From the NCBI RefSeq assembly GCF_009389715.1, contig NC_052399.1, positions 15,937,646 through 16,001,645 of the forward strand: DNA of 64,000 nucleotides, written 5' to 3'. Shown here piece after piece: positions 50,275-63,373 of this stretch. Every line of letters starts with the position of its first letter. Within the stretch, counting starts at the first letter, position 1. This DNA comes from Phoenix dactylifera (lineage: Eukaryota > Streptophyta > Magnoliopsida > Arecales > Arecaceae). Made by a program: the position numbers and the translations under genes. Below the pieces are notes generated by a model. It saw only the letters and a program-made list of their open reading frames with translations. It was not told the origin of the DNA and did no database searches.

Positions 50275-53200
50275 TCATCCTCCTGAACTCTCACATGAGC
50301 TTCCAAGGCTAGGAAGAATGTCGTTAACTGACAGCCTAATCACACGCCCACCTGAAAGTCTTGAAATTTCCATGCACTCTTCAAGGTCAGCATTACAGGC
50401 CAGCATCACCCACTCATGATCATCATCCAGATACCTTATATCAAATGTGCCAATTTCCAGCTTCAGTCTCTTGGCTATTTCATTTTTCAATACCATGATA
50501 CCGGCAGTGCATCCCAACCGAAACCTTAAAATATCTTCCTTGTAGCTCACCTTTATGGTCGCAGTCCTCAAATCTTGTATCGTCCTCAGTTCCGCTGGAT
50601 CGCTGGCAGGGCCTAAGGTGTGTTCGTCACGACAATCATCCATTGTAGAAGTACAGAGATCTTTCAAATCTTTGGAGCTACCTGAATCTTTAATAAGAAT
50701 TTCACCAAGTGAAGGTTGTGGCTCCACTGCAATAGCATCAGATATTGAACAACCTCCAAACCGATTCAGTTCTTGAGCAGGCTGTCTAGTGAATCCCAAT
50801 GGATCACTAACATTTTCGCCTATTTCCTTGATGGAAGAAGCAAAGTGTTTACCCGTATGGGTTTCATTCATTGGGTTTCCCTGACATGAACCTTCAGAAA
50901 TAGGGGGATTCATGCTCCCTTCAGCCGAAGACTTTCCTGATTTTGAAGAATGGGAGGGCTTACCAGGTCCAAGCTGAATACCGGTACAATCATGAACAGA
51001 ATCCTGTGGAGCTATGAACTTTTTGCAATGGTCCTCATCATCTGCTGATTTATGCATCAGTGATCCCTTCTCTCTTTCGCCATGAGGATCAAGAACTTTG
51101 ACACCCTTGCTCTGTTTGGAGTTATCTAGTTTGGTGGGCCAAGAGATGGAACCAACAGAGACAGGAAGTGAACCAGTTAGCGAGGTCAGATCAAATCCGC
51201 CTGGCCCATGAACAGACTCTATTACTCCTTTCAATTTGGAAAGAGAGCGGTTGACCTTACTGATCTTGCGAGATGGCCATCTGGAGATTCCATGTTGCCT
51301 GCAGATACGTTTCATGGTTGTAGGACAAACTGTGAAACCATAAAATAACTATTTTCAGATAGATGAAGCTCCACAATGACATATATAAAATGCAAAATAC
51401 ATGATTATGTATTTTGAGACGAGTCTGCAAGATGCAACAAGCAAAGGTAGGATTTTCAAAAAACTAGCATTACGCACATGCAATGCATGTGATCTTGCAT
51501 AAACAGTTGATGAGCATTGGGATTCTATAAAGACTCACTTTTGTATGTTAAGAAAATTAAAAATTTGAAAAAAGTTGAATCTCGTGGTGGAGTCGAAGTC
51601 CCTGAGAATTCCAGTTACACAAGTAAGAAGATAAACAAGCGGAGGCCAATTGTACATCATGAATTGCACTGAGAAAACAGAGAAGAACGAAAAAATAATG
51701 ATGACTATATCTTAAAGGTGCATTGCTTCATTGACATCATCTATTTAAGATCCATAAATATTGCTAACCAAGAGCTTATAGGCAAGACTGCAGGCATCAG
51801 TTATGCACTTAAGCTTACCTCCAAGGCTCTTTGCAGCGTCTTTCAGGCTCCCAGCAAAATACTGTCGGAGAACCTCTAGACTGATTGTTTTCTCAGCTTT
51901 ACCTCGTCTCCTTTCAAGTGGCTTATTGTTTTTATTGACCAATGAAGAACTGGGAGTTCCAGTACTGTTTGAATCAACAACAATCTTGCTATTCTTTCCA
52001 TCATTAGCATCTGTTAGAAAATGCTGCTCTGACAACTCAGGCATTGAATGTTTCTCTTTCTGCATCTCATTAAGGGCCTCGACAAGATTCCATTCAGGAA
52101 AAGCATGAAGACGATTCTCACAACTTCGAATATAGATTGGTTTAGGTTCCGATTTTTGATTCCTGATTTCAAGCATGTCAATAACTTCAAGGGACGATCC
52201 TCCTTGTAGTTCAACATCAGTGATAACTTTTAGGCTACGCAAACATTTTTCCATCATAGTTCTCATTGACTGCAACAATGCCAGTTGTTCACCAGTATCC
52301 TTGCAGTCAGGTGGCAGGAAGAACTCTAATATGTAATCATCATTGCCAGTCCAAGTACTCTGTAAGCATAGAGCAAAACAGCAGGCCAATCCAAACATTC
52401 GAGCATAGTGGACTAGGGGATAGTCAATTTTGGAGAACTGAGTAATATCTTTAGAGAAACACGACCTCCGTGATGCGAATGCCCTGCCAGCGACACCTTG
52501 TCCCTTTTGAAGATGATGTTCTGTGCATGCCTCCCTGAATCCCCACATGTGAGCATCAATGACATGAAATGCTGCATCAGTCGTTGACATGCAGACCTGT
52601 CCCATGCAACCGCCATCAAAGCTGGAACAACTCTTTTTCGAACCACCACCATGTGCAAGAATGCTACGATGTCTGCACGGAACCCATGTCTGGGCCAAAG
52701 GCAATTTATGTGCTTCACAGACCATGGTGAGGGTTTCCAATATTTCAGCCAGAGCAGCTTGACGTCCCTCATTGCATATCTGGTTCAGGAAAGAGAGATT
52801 AACATGTACTTAAGAAGAAATCAAATGAAATAATTTAGTCTACTGCTGCAACAATTTATGACCCACCTGAACATTTGGATGGTCAAGAATTTCAGAACTT
52901 TTTAGATTTACTGCCTGCATAGAACTAAAAATATGTTACTGAAAGGAGAGTCAAAGGAAAAGAAAACAACATAATCAGACATCCTTCAAAGAATATTCCA
53001 CTTTAGTGAACAGGCCACCAATGAGGTCACAACATGACCCATCTTTCTTTTTAAGTCAAGAATGTTTATGCCTTGTCATAGAGACACCCAGATAACATTT
53101 TGAAATTGGTACCATTTATCTGAATTCCTGAAAAGTTCATAACTATCCTCAACATTAAAAAATGCCCTTCATTTTCTTGCTGACTTCAAAAATAATATAG

Positions 53201-55995
53201 AACTTTGTTAAATTATAAATTACATAGTCAAATTTAAAACACTACTTTGCTAAGCACCTAAGTAATTTTAAATATGTGATCGTTTTTAATTAATGTGATT
53301 ATGGAAATTACTGTAAGCTGATTTCAGTTATAACAGAGACAGCACTCTTCTCTCGCTCCCCGTCCCCGCCCTGCATCAAGAAACAAAAAAAAAAGTTCTA
53401 CACTCGACATCTGCCTGTCCTTTTTAAAACTACATGCTTTGTCAAGAAAAGCTTTTAGCAAACTCTCCCCAATAACTCTCATTTGGATAGTCTATGGTCT
53501 TCTTCACTTATTTCAGTTCCTTCATGCAAATTCTTTCATTTTCTGAGCCTCCTTAGACCTTTGCTGGGCATATGGATGCACCAAAAAAATCAATTTTTTC
53601 ACCATTTCATCCATAAGTTTTATGCCCTATGCACTTCGCTAATCCATAAGATGAAGCCACAAAACCTCTTCTTTTATATTCCCCGCCCACTCCTACCTTG
53701 CATGCACCCAAACTCATAATCGGCCTTTTAATGCAGCCAACAACCCATATACCAGAGCATATTATAGACTCAAAACAGCAAGCAGAAAGAAAAATTCCAT
53801 ATAGATATTCTTGTCCGAGGAAAACATATCTCATCTAAGCACAACTCATAATCTAGTAACATCAAACATGACAACTCCTTTTTGGATCCTTGTAAGTTGT
53901 CTGTGGTCTCACAAAATTTTGTTGTTTTCCAAACAAATTAGATTTTATAGCTCCCCCCTCCCACCTCACATGCACACAAACTCATGATCAGCCTTTTAAT
54001 GCAGACAACAGCCCATGTATCAAAGTGTATTATAGACTCAAAACAGTAAACAGAAGAAAAATTCTAGGTAGATAATCTGTTTGAGGAAAAACATATTTCT
54101 CATCTGAGCACATCTCATAATCTAGTAACCTAAAACATGATGACTCCTCTTTGGACCCTTGTAACTTGTAAGTTGTTCTGCAGTCTTACAAAATTTACCA
54201 ATAAAAACATTGCATTTTTTCCCCAAACATATTAGATTTCCTCAAGTTGCAATATAATAAACTTAACATATAGAACTTGATGTAAAAACTCATAAATTAC
54301 CATCCTTTTTGTTTTTAAGAAAATAAAAGTAGCTACTGCTCTTAATAGACACCATCAAACCTAAGAGAGATGATCATTTTTACAGCAGAATTAGTAATGG
54401 AATGCAGTGACATAATCGTTTCATAAGCTCAATAAAAACAAATTGAAACACCAAAGTCAGATGATCAGGTAAAAAAACGATTCCCAACCTCAAGAGCTTT
54501 GCAGACTTTATCGACCTCGCCAGCATAATTGATCTTTTGTGATGTCATTATGAGTTCGACCACACCAATACAAGACTGATCGTAAGGTTCAAAAACTGGC
54601 AGAGCCAAAGTGCCCCGAACATTATAATGAAGGGCATGACTAAGCCGTGGATACTCCTTCGTGCTATAAAACTGAACATCAGGTGTCCACTCTGGCACTT
54701 TCTGCCTAAAGACCCGGCCTGGGAGTCCCAGATCTCCATCCTGATCTCCATCAACTGAGAACATGTAAGTCACAGACACAGTCCGATAGTGAAGAAGTCC
54801 AACACTATGAGGATCAAGAACAAAGGGCTGCCCCGAGGTTGTGAGGACATATCGATTTCCATTCTTCACAGGTGCCCAAACCTGAACCAGCAAATGCTGA
54901 TTGGTTGAGTCTTTAAGGTATCGAAGCGCCTGTGACATCCTCGCCTTGAACATGCATGAGCCATTAGAATTCTCTTCCTCCGATGACAGCTGACGCTGCC
55001 TTGTGTTATTGTTGGCTCCACTGCTAATGTTTCCATTAGTTGCACCAGAATTACCTGGATATCAGAATACAAGGTCAAGATGTTATAATTATTCATAGAA
55101 TTATCAGAGCATACTAACATGGTCACTATTAGAATTACCTAATAATACCTAGCATGTAGAAGTTTCAAAAAATTATCTCTAAGGTACAGACTGAAGCATA
55201 AATAATTGCGACGTAACCATAACTTCAGGACGATTGCAACTACAATTGTGACACTGTTTAACTGTTAATGCACTGCAGCGTCTTCATGCAAAAATATAGT
55301 GAAAATTCTGTATGGCAGATCGAAGTGAAGCTAAATCATTTTGATAGTACGCATAATTCATAATCAAGAAAAAAAAAAGTACTCGCAATTCTATTGATTC
55401 CATCAAATTTCATGAATTTCCCCAAAAAAGATTTTTTTTACTCAGATTAAGAAGAAAACCAAAAAATACTATAAAAATAACACTCAGCAATAGCAAAACA
55501 ATCACAAAAAAAAGATCCCGATCAAAAAGAAGCAAGCATAATGCTACCGACCCCAGAAAGTTCCTTAATTTCCAAAAAAGTAAGTCGTTTCATGTGTTTT
55601 TTGAAAAACTTTTTTGAAAAACTCGACAGCAAAGAATCTAATAATACGGGCTACAAAGACTATCCAAAACAAATCTCCACGAAAAGAACCCAGAAAACAT
55701 CCCAGGAAACAAGGCACGAATCCAAGGAACACCAGAGTTAAAAGTCAAAACCGAACAGCTGGTGAGGGAGCTCACAGGTGACGAATCTGGGGCCCTCCAA
55801 GAGCGAATTCAAGGCATCGAAACCTCTGTCTTCGAAAAGCCAGAGAGGAGAAGGAGGCGACGGGAAGGGGAACTGGAGAAGGCTCTGAGGCGAGGACGAC
55901 GAGAGAAGAGAAGGGGACGGAGGGCCGGTGATGAGCGCGATGGGATCGAACGGCCAGGAGGCGGGGTCGAGATCAAGGTCCAAATCGAGGTCCAT
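50275..55995 (-). CDS. NLP: NIN-like protein (RWP-RK and PB1 transcription factor), 949 aa, 5 exons
   Basis: Exons in transcript order: 55995-55776, 55054-54489, 52914-52867, 52779-51819, 51329-50275; all junctions are GT-AG on the minus strand and in phase. NLPs are nuclear transcription factors of the nitrate response. The start [10 protein letters not shown]...SWPFD is typical. The conserved N-terminal nitrate-responsive, GAF-like region covers about 100-400, with [35 protein letters not shown] and [21 protein letters not shown] spans about 575-635, with RWPSRK at 615-620, and is split by intron 4 after KSLG. PB1 covers 854-935 and has both the basic Lys (IKVSYK) and the acidic loop (YLDDDHEW), so it can bind on both faces. 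No break is visible. The clade (NLP1-5 type versus NLP6/7) was not settled. Intron 2 holds a tandem duplication and the leader may carry overlapping upstream ATGs. Confidence 0.95.
53683..54235. repeat. Tandem duplication of about 268 bp in NLP intron 2
   Basis: Copy A (about 53683-53950) and copy B (about 53951-54235) share CCTTTTAATGCAG (53724 and 53992), ATTATAGACTCAAAACAG, CTCATAATCTAGTAAC and TTGGA(T/C)CCTTGTAA in order. They look about 85% identical by eye. Both copies are intronic and non-coding. Confidence 0.85.
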
Positions 55996-56290
55996 GAGCT
56001 CCCGCCCGGCAGCGGAGGGCCTCTCGTCCTCGTCTTCGGCTGCCGACGTCGGAAGGAGAGACAGCGAGCACACGAGATGGAGGTCGGTGATTCCATCTGG
56101 AATCGGCCCGACCACTTGAACAAGTGGACACACGTTGTGAACAGAATAAGATAATGGACGACGAAAGCCAGCCCGCCGCAGCGACCATCACCGTCCGATC
56201 CGTAGACCTCAAACTCTGATGCGACGGTGATTTGATGTTTTGATTCCAAAGGTACTGATAGCCCACGGGGTCATCGTACGCTACGGTTAA
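55996..56290 (-). promoter_or_regulatory. Leader and promoter region of NLP with upstream ATGs
   Basis: Minus-strand ATG at 56096-56094 (MESPTSIS...) opens a frame of about 95 codons that overlaps the NLP start and ends at 55809. Another ATG near 56186 opens a third-frame overlap that stops shortly after the NLP start. Whether either lies in the transcript depends on the start site, which was not found. Confidence 0.4.
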
Positions 56291-59200
56291 AAATCCAACA
56301 TGTGTTCTGTGGTGGAGGTGAGCTTCACGTGTCATGTTGTGGTGTTTTGTAATCTGGATGTCGCTGTTGAGGGTATGACAGCTGATTTTCCCGGGCTGGG
56401 AATATCATATACTGGTGATGTTATCCGGATACCGCCTACTGGCTATCGAGTGAAGAGAAACGTCGCCGGCATCGTCACCAGGATCACCGCCTCGCCGCGT
56501 CGCAACGCAGCGGAAGCTGTTGTCGCCTGGATGTGGTGACCAGGCGGCGACCTTTTGGAATATAATATTTGAGAAAGGGGCGGGAGAACATCGAAAGTAA
56601 CCGTTGGAAACGAGCTGTTTGTCTCAGCCAGCGTGAACAGTGAAGGGGGAAAGGAGAAGGGGCTCGGTAGAGGTTCGCGAGAATTTTTTTTTCACTAATT
56701 TTTTTTAAAAATAGTTTATAAAAATATAATATTTAAAAAAATAATTTTGATATATTTGAATGATCATGAAAAAGTGGTACGTTACATAGTGACTAATATT
56801 TGGTTGGGCATTTACTTTCTTGAGAAAATTATATGAAGTACCGATTATACTCTTAATTAAAAAAAATCTTACCTATATATTTTTTTATGACTTAAGGTTA
56901 TTTTTGAAAAAAAAAGCTCCAATTCACAATGTGAAAAAATAGTTTTTTTTCATATCTTTCATTAATTTCTTTTCTATAAAATACGAAAATCTTATTTTTA
57001 TGAAAATACTATTTTTTATCTTTTTTAAAAACTCTAACTATTTTTTTTTTTTTTCGTTGACTACACTTTTTATTCTATATTCTCTCCAAACCAAACCAAG
57101 CCTAAAATAGCACATTATTGACGAAGCATGGCTGCAGGAATCTTTCTTGTGTGGTTTGTTAACGACAGTGACTCTGTATTAAGTTAATAAATAAAAGACG
57201 TCCAAAGACATATCAACTTGCTGAATAAGAATCCAACCAAGGAGAGGTTGACCATTGTTCAGCATTGCTTTTCCCAATATACCTATTCTACGGTGTCTTT
57301 ACCTCATGACTTTGGAAAAATACTTTTGCATCGCAGACTGCTGCAGAACAACTATTTTATTAGATTTTAGATTTAAACTGAAGAGTTGCATATCTTTCAA
57401 GAAGAAAAGATATCTTTGCACCAATTCAGACTCTATAAATATAGAGCTTTGTGGCTCAAAAAGGGCCCTTCTTCCTTCCTCCTCAGAATCTTTATTATTT
57501 CTTCTAGTTCTTAAACAGTATTTTGAAGAGTTTTGAGATTTTTTTTCAAAATTGTTATCTGCAAAATTTTATAAAATTTTGTTATATTCTGAAAATCATT
57601 TGCCTGGAATCTATTAGCAAATTTATTATTTAAATGGGAGCAAATATTTTTTCAATTTTTTTTCTCTATTCAAACCTTTTTCTCAATGGCAACTTAGGTT
57701 GGTAAGTTGTGTGTGTGTGTGTATATGAAACTGATGGTGCAAGGTGAAACTTAGGCTGGCAAGTTGCATTAAATATATATGTACTTTTTCACCAGATGTT
57801 TGACATGTTGTGTTTGGCTCGTGAAATAATCATTTCTTCTTCTCTTTTAATATGTGAGACGCTGCTAGAACCCTTATGTGAAGTATTGGCTTGCTTAAGC
57901 ATCTTGTTGTTTGGCCGAATAATTTAGGTTAAGAGAATCTACATCTTAAGCTTACGGGTAGCCAACATGAAGATGGGCTCGAACTCCTGCTGCCAAGTTG
58001 ATTGATAACTATTTAGATATTTGTTTTTTTGAGCAATTTGGATAATTCTTAGCCTTGAAAGGTGAAGATATTTAAGATTCGGATGATTCAAGGAGCATGT
58101 TCTAGTTGTTGATCTTACATAAATGAAAATGGTTAGTTGTAATAGTGAATTCGCTAATTATTTGCTAATATAGACCAGGTAACCAATAGAGATCAAAAAC
58201 CTAGGAGCAAAGACATGTGGGTCCTATTTCAAGAGTTCGTAGTATAAACTTTTTTTGATAAGAATTTAGTTATCTTGTAAAAATAAAGTTGTGTCATTTT
58301 GTAGTGTTTAAAATTCATGTTTTATTGGTCCCAAGTTTCTCATCTTGGTTTTGCATATTGGAGCATCTATATGAAATTTTCACCTTTGTTAAATGGGCAG
58401 ACATGAACCAATATATCCCAAAATATGGAAAATATGATACGAATGTTCCTTTTATGATTTTGAATAAACTAGAAATGGACAAGTGCAATGCACATTAAAT
58501 TAATAAATTCAAAAATTCAAAAAAATGAGAAATAAAAGAGATAAAATATATAGATTATATAAAAGTATCAACATTTTCGCTTACTTTTAATTTAAAAAGA
58601 ATCCAAACTATTAGGGTTGTAGAAAGCTTTTATCAACATTTTCGCTTACTTTTAATTTAAAAAGAATCCAATCTATTAGGGTTGTAGAAAGCTGTGGGAT
58701 GCTCGGAAGAAACATGTAGATGGGGGGGGGGGGGGGGGACTTTATTATCTAATAAAGATGCACATGGTTAACTTTTCATAGGTATTTTTGAAGAGAGGAA
58801 CTAAGACCATTTCAGACACAAAATTTGACAGACAAATCCATTATTTAGTAATATAGTATATATATTTTATTGATTAGATAATAAAATACAAAGTTGCAAT
58901 TAACATTGACTTTATTAATATCTGTCAACATTAAGATATGCAAGATCTCATGTTTGATCAATATCTTGAAATATCTCGACTCTTTCTATGAATTCCTAGA
59001 TTATCATCTCAATCAAAACAAACTAAGATCCCAATTCTCTATTCTCGACCGTGCACCATCAAAATTATCGTGGTCTCATCTTACAAAAACGTTGGTGAGT
59101 GTCCTAAGTCCTAACATGGTTTATGTTTTTTTTACAAAAATCTAGCTAGCTTAGTAGTTTCACATGACTTGACCAAGTTGCCTGAATTAATCCTTTCAGC

Positions 59201-60780
59201 CAAGTAATTACAAGTAGAATGAAAGTAATTAGAACATTAAAAAGTGGATGCGTAGAAAAATAAAGAAATCTCATGGTGAAAGACCAAAATGGATCTCAGG
59301 GTGAAAGTAATTGATGATATTTTTGTAATGAGCTTATATAAACTGTAGCCAGAAGATTTATTATACGTGACCCTAAAGTTTAGAAGTGAATATGTAATAA
59401 GCTAGCCAGGTAGGTACCAAGCATGCTGGGGGACTTTTAAGGTAATTTTTGTTAAAAAATATCTTTCAAGAAAAAATTAACTTATTTTGGGTTCAAGTTG
59501 ACTTTTATTTTTTTTAATAAAAATGGTACATTTATCTTGACTTTAGGGTTGACTTTTAATTTAGTTTAAGCACGTGCTTTCTTCCTTCTTATTCTTGCTA
59601 TCTTTCTTTCTTTTTCTTTTCATTTTTCTTTTTGAATTAGGCAGGGAAAATTTGGTCAAAATTAGTTGGAGGTTAGGATGGGTCCCATGTCGCTAGCATA
59701 TAACTTCCAATCTTAACCATCTCAACAGATCGATAACTCATTTTATGGATGTACATGATATTCTATAGAAACTATTCAATTTTACTAGGTGAAAAAAATA
59801 GGAGCTCCTAGTCTATTCCACCAAATAAATTCAAAACATTGTTTCTTAAAATTGGAGGGACTAAATTAGACTAAACCATGTAGCAAGCACTTCAAATAAA
59901 TGCATTTTAGATTGTGACAAAGTCATATATATTGTGGGATGTTTTTATGTTATGTAATGAATTACAACATCCAAATAGTTGCAAATTGAAAATTGTCATA
60001 CTGCTTTTCCTCAATATACAAGTTTTAAAATGGTGAACTAGTGTCTCTAAACATTTATTTTTCTTTACAAAAATACTGGGGGAGAGAATAGAAACAAGAT
60101 ACAACAAAAGAGAAAAGAGAACTTCATATATGAGAGAAAACTAGGAGTTTTCTGTTCTTTGAATCAATCATGTTTTCAAAAAGAAAGAGAGTTTGTATAT
60201 TAGGAAAGAAACTTATTCTCTAGTATTTTTCTCTGCTATTAAAAATTTATTTAGGATTGTTTACCATGAGTTTTTGTCTCTCACCAAATCAATTAAAAGC
60301 AAATGGAGATTGGCACTTGGAGATAAAACATTTTCATAGAATTTCAATTCCTCCTTTTTATAATTTTTATTAAATCAATTAAATTTATTATTAAAAATTG
60401 AAAGATTTTATTAATAATTTTAAATTTTTTGTTCAAAGTGTTAGTTTAGTGGCCATACCCCTTCGCTAATCCTGAGTGATGTTGACCTTATGTTTCTTCT
60501 TACATTTTAAAAAAAAAAAATGTCATTGTAGAGCCGGCAAAACTAACTTGATTGAATCTTTTAAGGGTACATTTAGTTATAGTGAGTTGGGACGATGGTA
60601 GTCTTATTTTTATTAGAATTCTAATAGAAATAAAAATACCCTAATTCTCTGAAACTCAATCTATTTTGTTTACTATTTTAATTTTATTTATGATTTCAAC
60701 CCCGAACCAAGTACACCTTAATTGAATTCAATGTAACCCACAACCACAACGAGAAACCAAGCTCGATTGCTCATATCACT
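56291..60780. other. AT-rich gene-free spacer
   Basis: Strongly AT-rich from about 56680 with many poly-A/T runs. It holds a GT microsatellite (about 57709-57721) and the 65-bp tandem pair at 58566-58692 with the poly-G run behind it. Short frames have no domain. No gene is supported. Confidence 0.5.
58566..58692. repeat. 65-bp tandem duplication followed by a poly-G run
   Basis: TATCAACATTTTCGCTTACT begins both copies (58566 and 58631). They continue through AATTTAAAAAGAATCCAA and TATTAGGGTTGTAGAAAGCT with a single A/T difference noted. About 30 bp further is a run of about 18 G (58721-58738). Confidence 0.9.
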
Positions 60781-60829
60781 CAACCAGCTCCACCTGCAAT
60801 AGATTCGACGAATCACGCTCCAGGAGAAA

Positions 60830-61757
60830 GCAACTCGATTCCACTCTTCTCTCGCATACGACGGACATCGTCCGCCGCCTCCTCTTCCAGCACAAACTCC
60901 GACGGGCAGCGCCTTCGGACGCGTACGATCTCTCTATTCCTCCCTCCAAAGAAACCCTAATTCCTTTCTGCCATCTCTCGCTGTTTTCCTTCCTTGCCCG
61001 GGTCGCGTGGGATCAGGGAACACAAATATCGGTGGATCTCTCTCTCTCCGATTCAATTGGGGCTGATCCAGTCTCAAGGAAGATTGCCTTTTATATTGTT
61101 ATTATTGTTATGCTGAACTTTTGATGGAAATGCTAAAGGGGGAAGAGAGGGATGAATTTATGATGTAATCTAGTGGGAGATGCTTTTATTTCCGTCTTTT
61201 TCTAAAAAAGTTAAATTTATGAAATCTCAATATTTAATCAAAGAATGAACCAGGTGCTTGTTGAAATGTCTCAGAACAACGTGGTTTTTTTATTTTATTT
61301 TATTTGTTTGTCTGATTTAATCCATTATTCAGGTTTGCCTGGAATAGAATGGGATGGAATACTATTATTTTTTTTTGAAGGGTAAGAATACTATGAAGAT
61401 ATTTTGTATGGGAAAAGGAGCTTCTTTTCTGTGTCAAAATTCATGCGTGTGTATTAAAGTGAACATTTCTTCTCGTTTTTTTGGTCCTGGAACATTTTTG
61501 AGATTCAAATATAAAATTTTGAGTTTGATTCATTGCAAACGATTTCGCTAGTTTCAAAATTAGTTATCAAAATTTTTTGTTGGTCGACATCCCCCGGCCC
61601 CTGAGAGAAACCACAAAAAAAGAAAAAGAAGAAAAAGAAGATTGTGCTTATACTCGGCAAATCAAATGCATAAACATGTTGATTTCAGAGAGATACATTT
61701 ATTTTTCAGATAATTTGTGGAAGGAGATTCAAGAAGCAAGGAAACTGCAGGCGAAGG
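60830..61757 (+). promoter_or_regulatory. Probable 5' leader of SRP19 with telo-box and a leader intron
   Basis: AAACCCTAA at 60952-60960 and the GC- and pyrimidine-rich block at about 60830-61080 look like a plant promoter and first leader exon. A TTTTTCAG acceptor near 61702-61709 and a second candidate, CTGCAG, just before 61751 suggest an intron in the leader. Its donor was not fixed. A frame through 61577-61855 is mostly leader and an out-of-frame shadow. Confidence 0.45.
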
Positions 61758-63373
61758 ATGGATGGAATGCCCAACATAAAGAAATGGATAATAGTCTATC
61801 CTGTCTATATAAACTCAAAAAAGACGATTGCCGAAGGCCGCCGTGTCAGTGCTGAAAAAGCATGCGAGAACCCCACCTGTATTGAGATCGGCGATTGTTG
61901 CAGCTATCTCAAGCTTCCCTTTGCCATTGAGGTCTCTCAGTCTCCCACCTCCTTTTGTATCCTTCTATCTCTAGTTATCTTGCATTTGAAAATCATTGTT
62001 AGTTTATTTATATCTAGTTATGTTAACAATGCTTGCAGTTGGATAAGGCATACCCCCGAGACTTCATGCAGAGAGGAAGGGTGAGGGTGCTGCTGAAAAG
62101 GGAGGATGGGTCCCTGTATAATCCTGCCATTGGCACCCGTAAGGATTTGAGAATCTTTGTTTCCTAACAATTATTCTTAAGAAGGATAATTTTATTTATT
62201 TTTAGTAAGACACAGGACCATATAGCTGTGGTTCTATTTCTTACCTAACTAATCCTATTTTGCGGTACTCAAGTTTATATTGTGCAATAATTCTTATGAA
62301 ACTGACATCGAACTGGTTCTTATGTGGGCATCATGGAGGATCATAGTTCCATTTGAGTATTATTAAAGTTACAAGGAAAATGTAACTGCTTTAGAAGGTC
62401 TTTGGCAAGGCTTAAGGCATGAAAGTAATATCAACTTTGAAGACTCCTGTAAGCCATTTGTCATTGACATTGATTACCATAACCGATCGCTTGATGTTGG
62501 GAAACACATATTTACAGTCGATGTGCACATCAATGGATTGGGTATGGACGCTCCAAATATCAAATAACTTTTGGTACCAATGTCAGATTTCTCACTTAGG
62601 ACCCTGGAGATGGGTGATCAACTATTTCTTTGTTAAAAAAAAAAAATCATGGGCTACATCGGTGATTTCTAACAAAATCAAAATAACTATGGACCTTGAC
62701 TCTGTGTATATTCCTCAAGTCATTTGTTCCTTATTTGGCAGATAACAGAGTGCTAAAATTTCTCATGCCCTTATGTTATATAGATCGTAGAGGGCATCAG
62801 TCTGATCCCTTGAAGATAGTACATGCAATCACTTTGAAAATATATTATATTGCATCATTTTTGCTTGGGCTCAATCTTCTCTACTTGCAAAGTCTTTTTC
62901 CACCACTAGGGTTTGAATGCTGGAACCTCTCCCAGGTGGAGAGGGATGCTAACCAAGAGAAGGCTGGTTGGCTGCCCAATGGAAAGTCATGCATGCAAAT
63001 TTTTCTGCAATTCTGGAACCACACTAATGCTGAAGTTACCACTGCATTCAAAAGGGTGGGACACTTTTTTCACCTGTTGTGCGTGTTATAGATAGGAAGC
63101 ATAGGTTGGAAGATATTTTCTTCTTCAATCTTTGCCAACAAAATTGCCGCAGATGTAGAATTCTTAACAATTACTGAGGTGATGCATTTGATGGATGTTA
63201 AACACTTAGGATATCGACACTGATACTGTTGATGTTTCACAGGAAAGCAACTGATGCTCCAAATTGCAGAGTTGGTTCCCAAACATCATGGTAGAACGAA
63301 GAAACAGGAGGCTACGAGTACATCAAATGCAGGGCCTTCAAAATCTGGAAAGGGTGGAAAGAAGAAAAAATGA
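61758..63373 (+). CDS. SRP19: Signal recognition particle 19-kDa subunit SRP19 (134 aa, 3 coding exons)
   Basis: Exons 61758-61931, 62039-62138 and 63243-63373 join in frame. SRP19 binds helices 6 and 8 of 7SL RNA and lets SRP54 load, so it is needed to assemble the particle that targets secretory proteins to the ER. The start MDGMPNIKKWIIVYPVYINSK, then GRRVSAEKACENPTCIEI (about 23-40), LDKAYPRDFMQRGRVRV (59-75), NPAIGTRKQLM and the Lys/Gly-rich C-tail ending KSGKGGKKKK match the plant family throughout. Length is typical. A second in-frame ATG three codons on is a possible alternative start. Intron 2 is 1104 bp and includes a decayed stretch of no known type. Confidence 0.96.

Noticed and set aside
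56300-56539. A 79-codon open frame near the NLP promoter
   Set aside because: It matches no family I know and has no splice partner; it is probably chance in GC-richer DNA.
61577-61855. A 92-codon frame ending inside SRP19 exon 1
   Set aside because: It is the leader plus an out-of-frame reading of SRP19, whose own frame is unambiguous.
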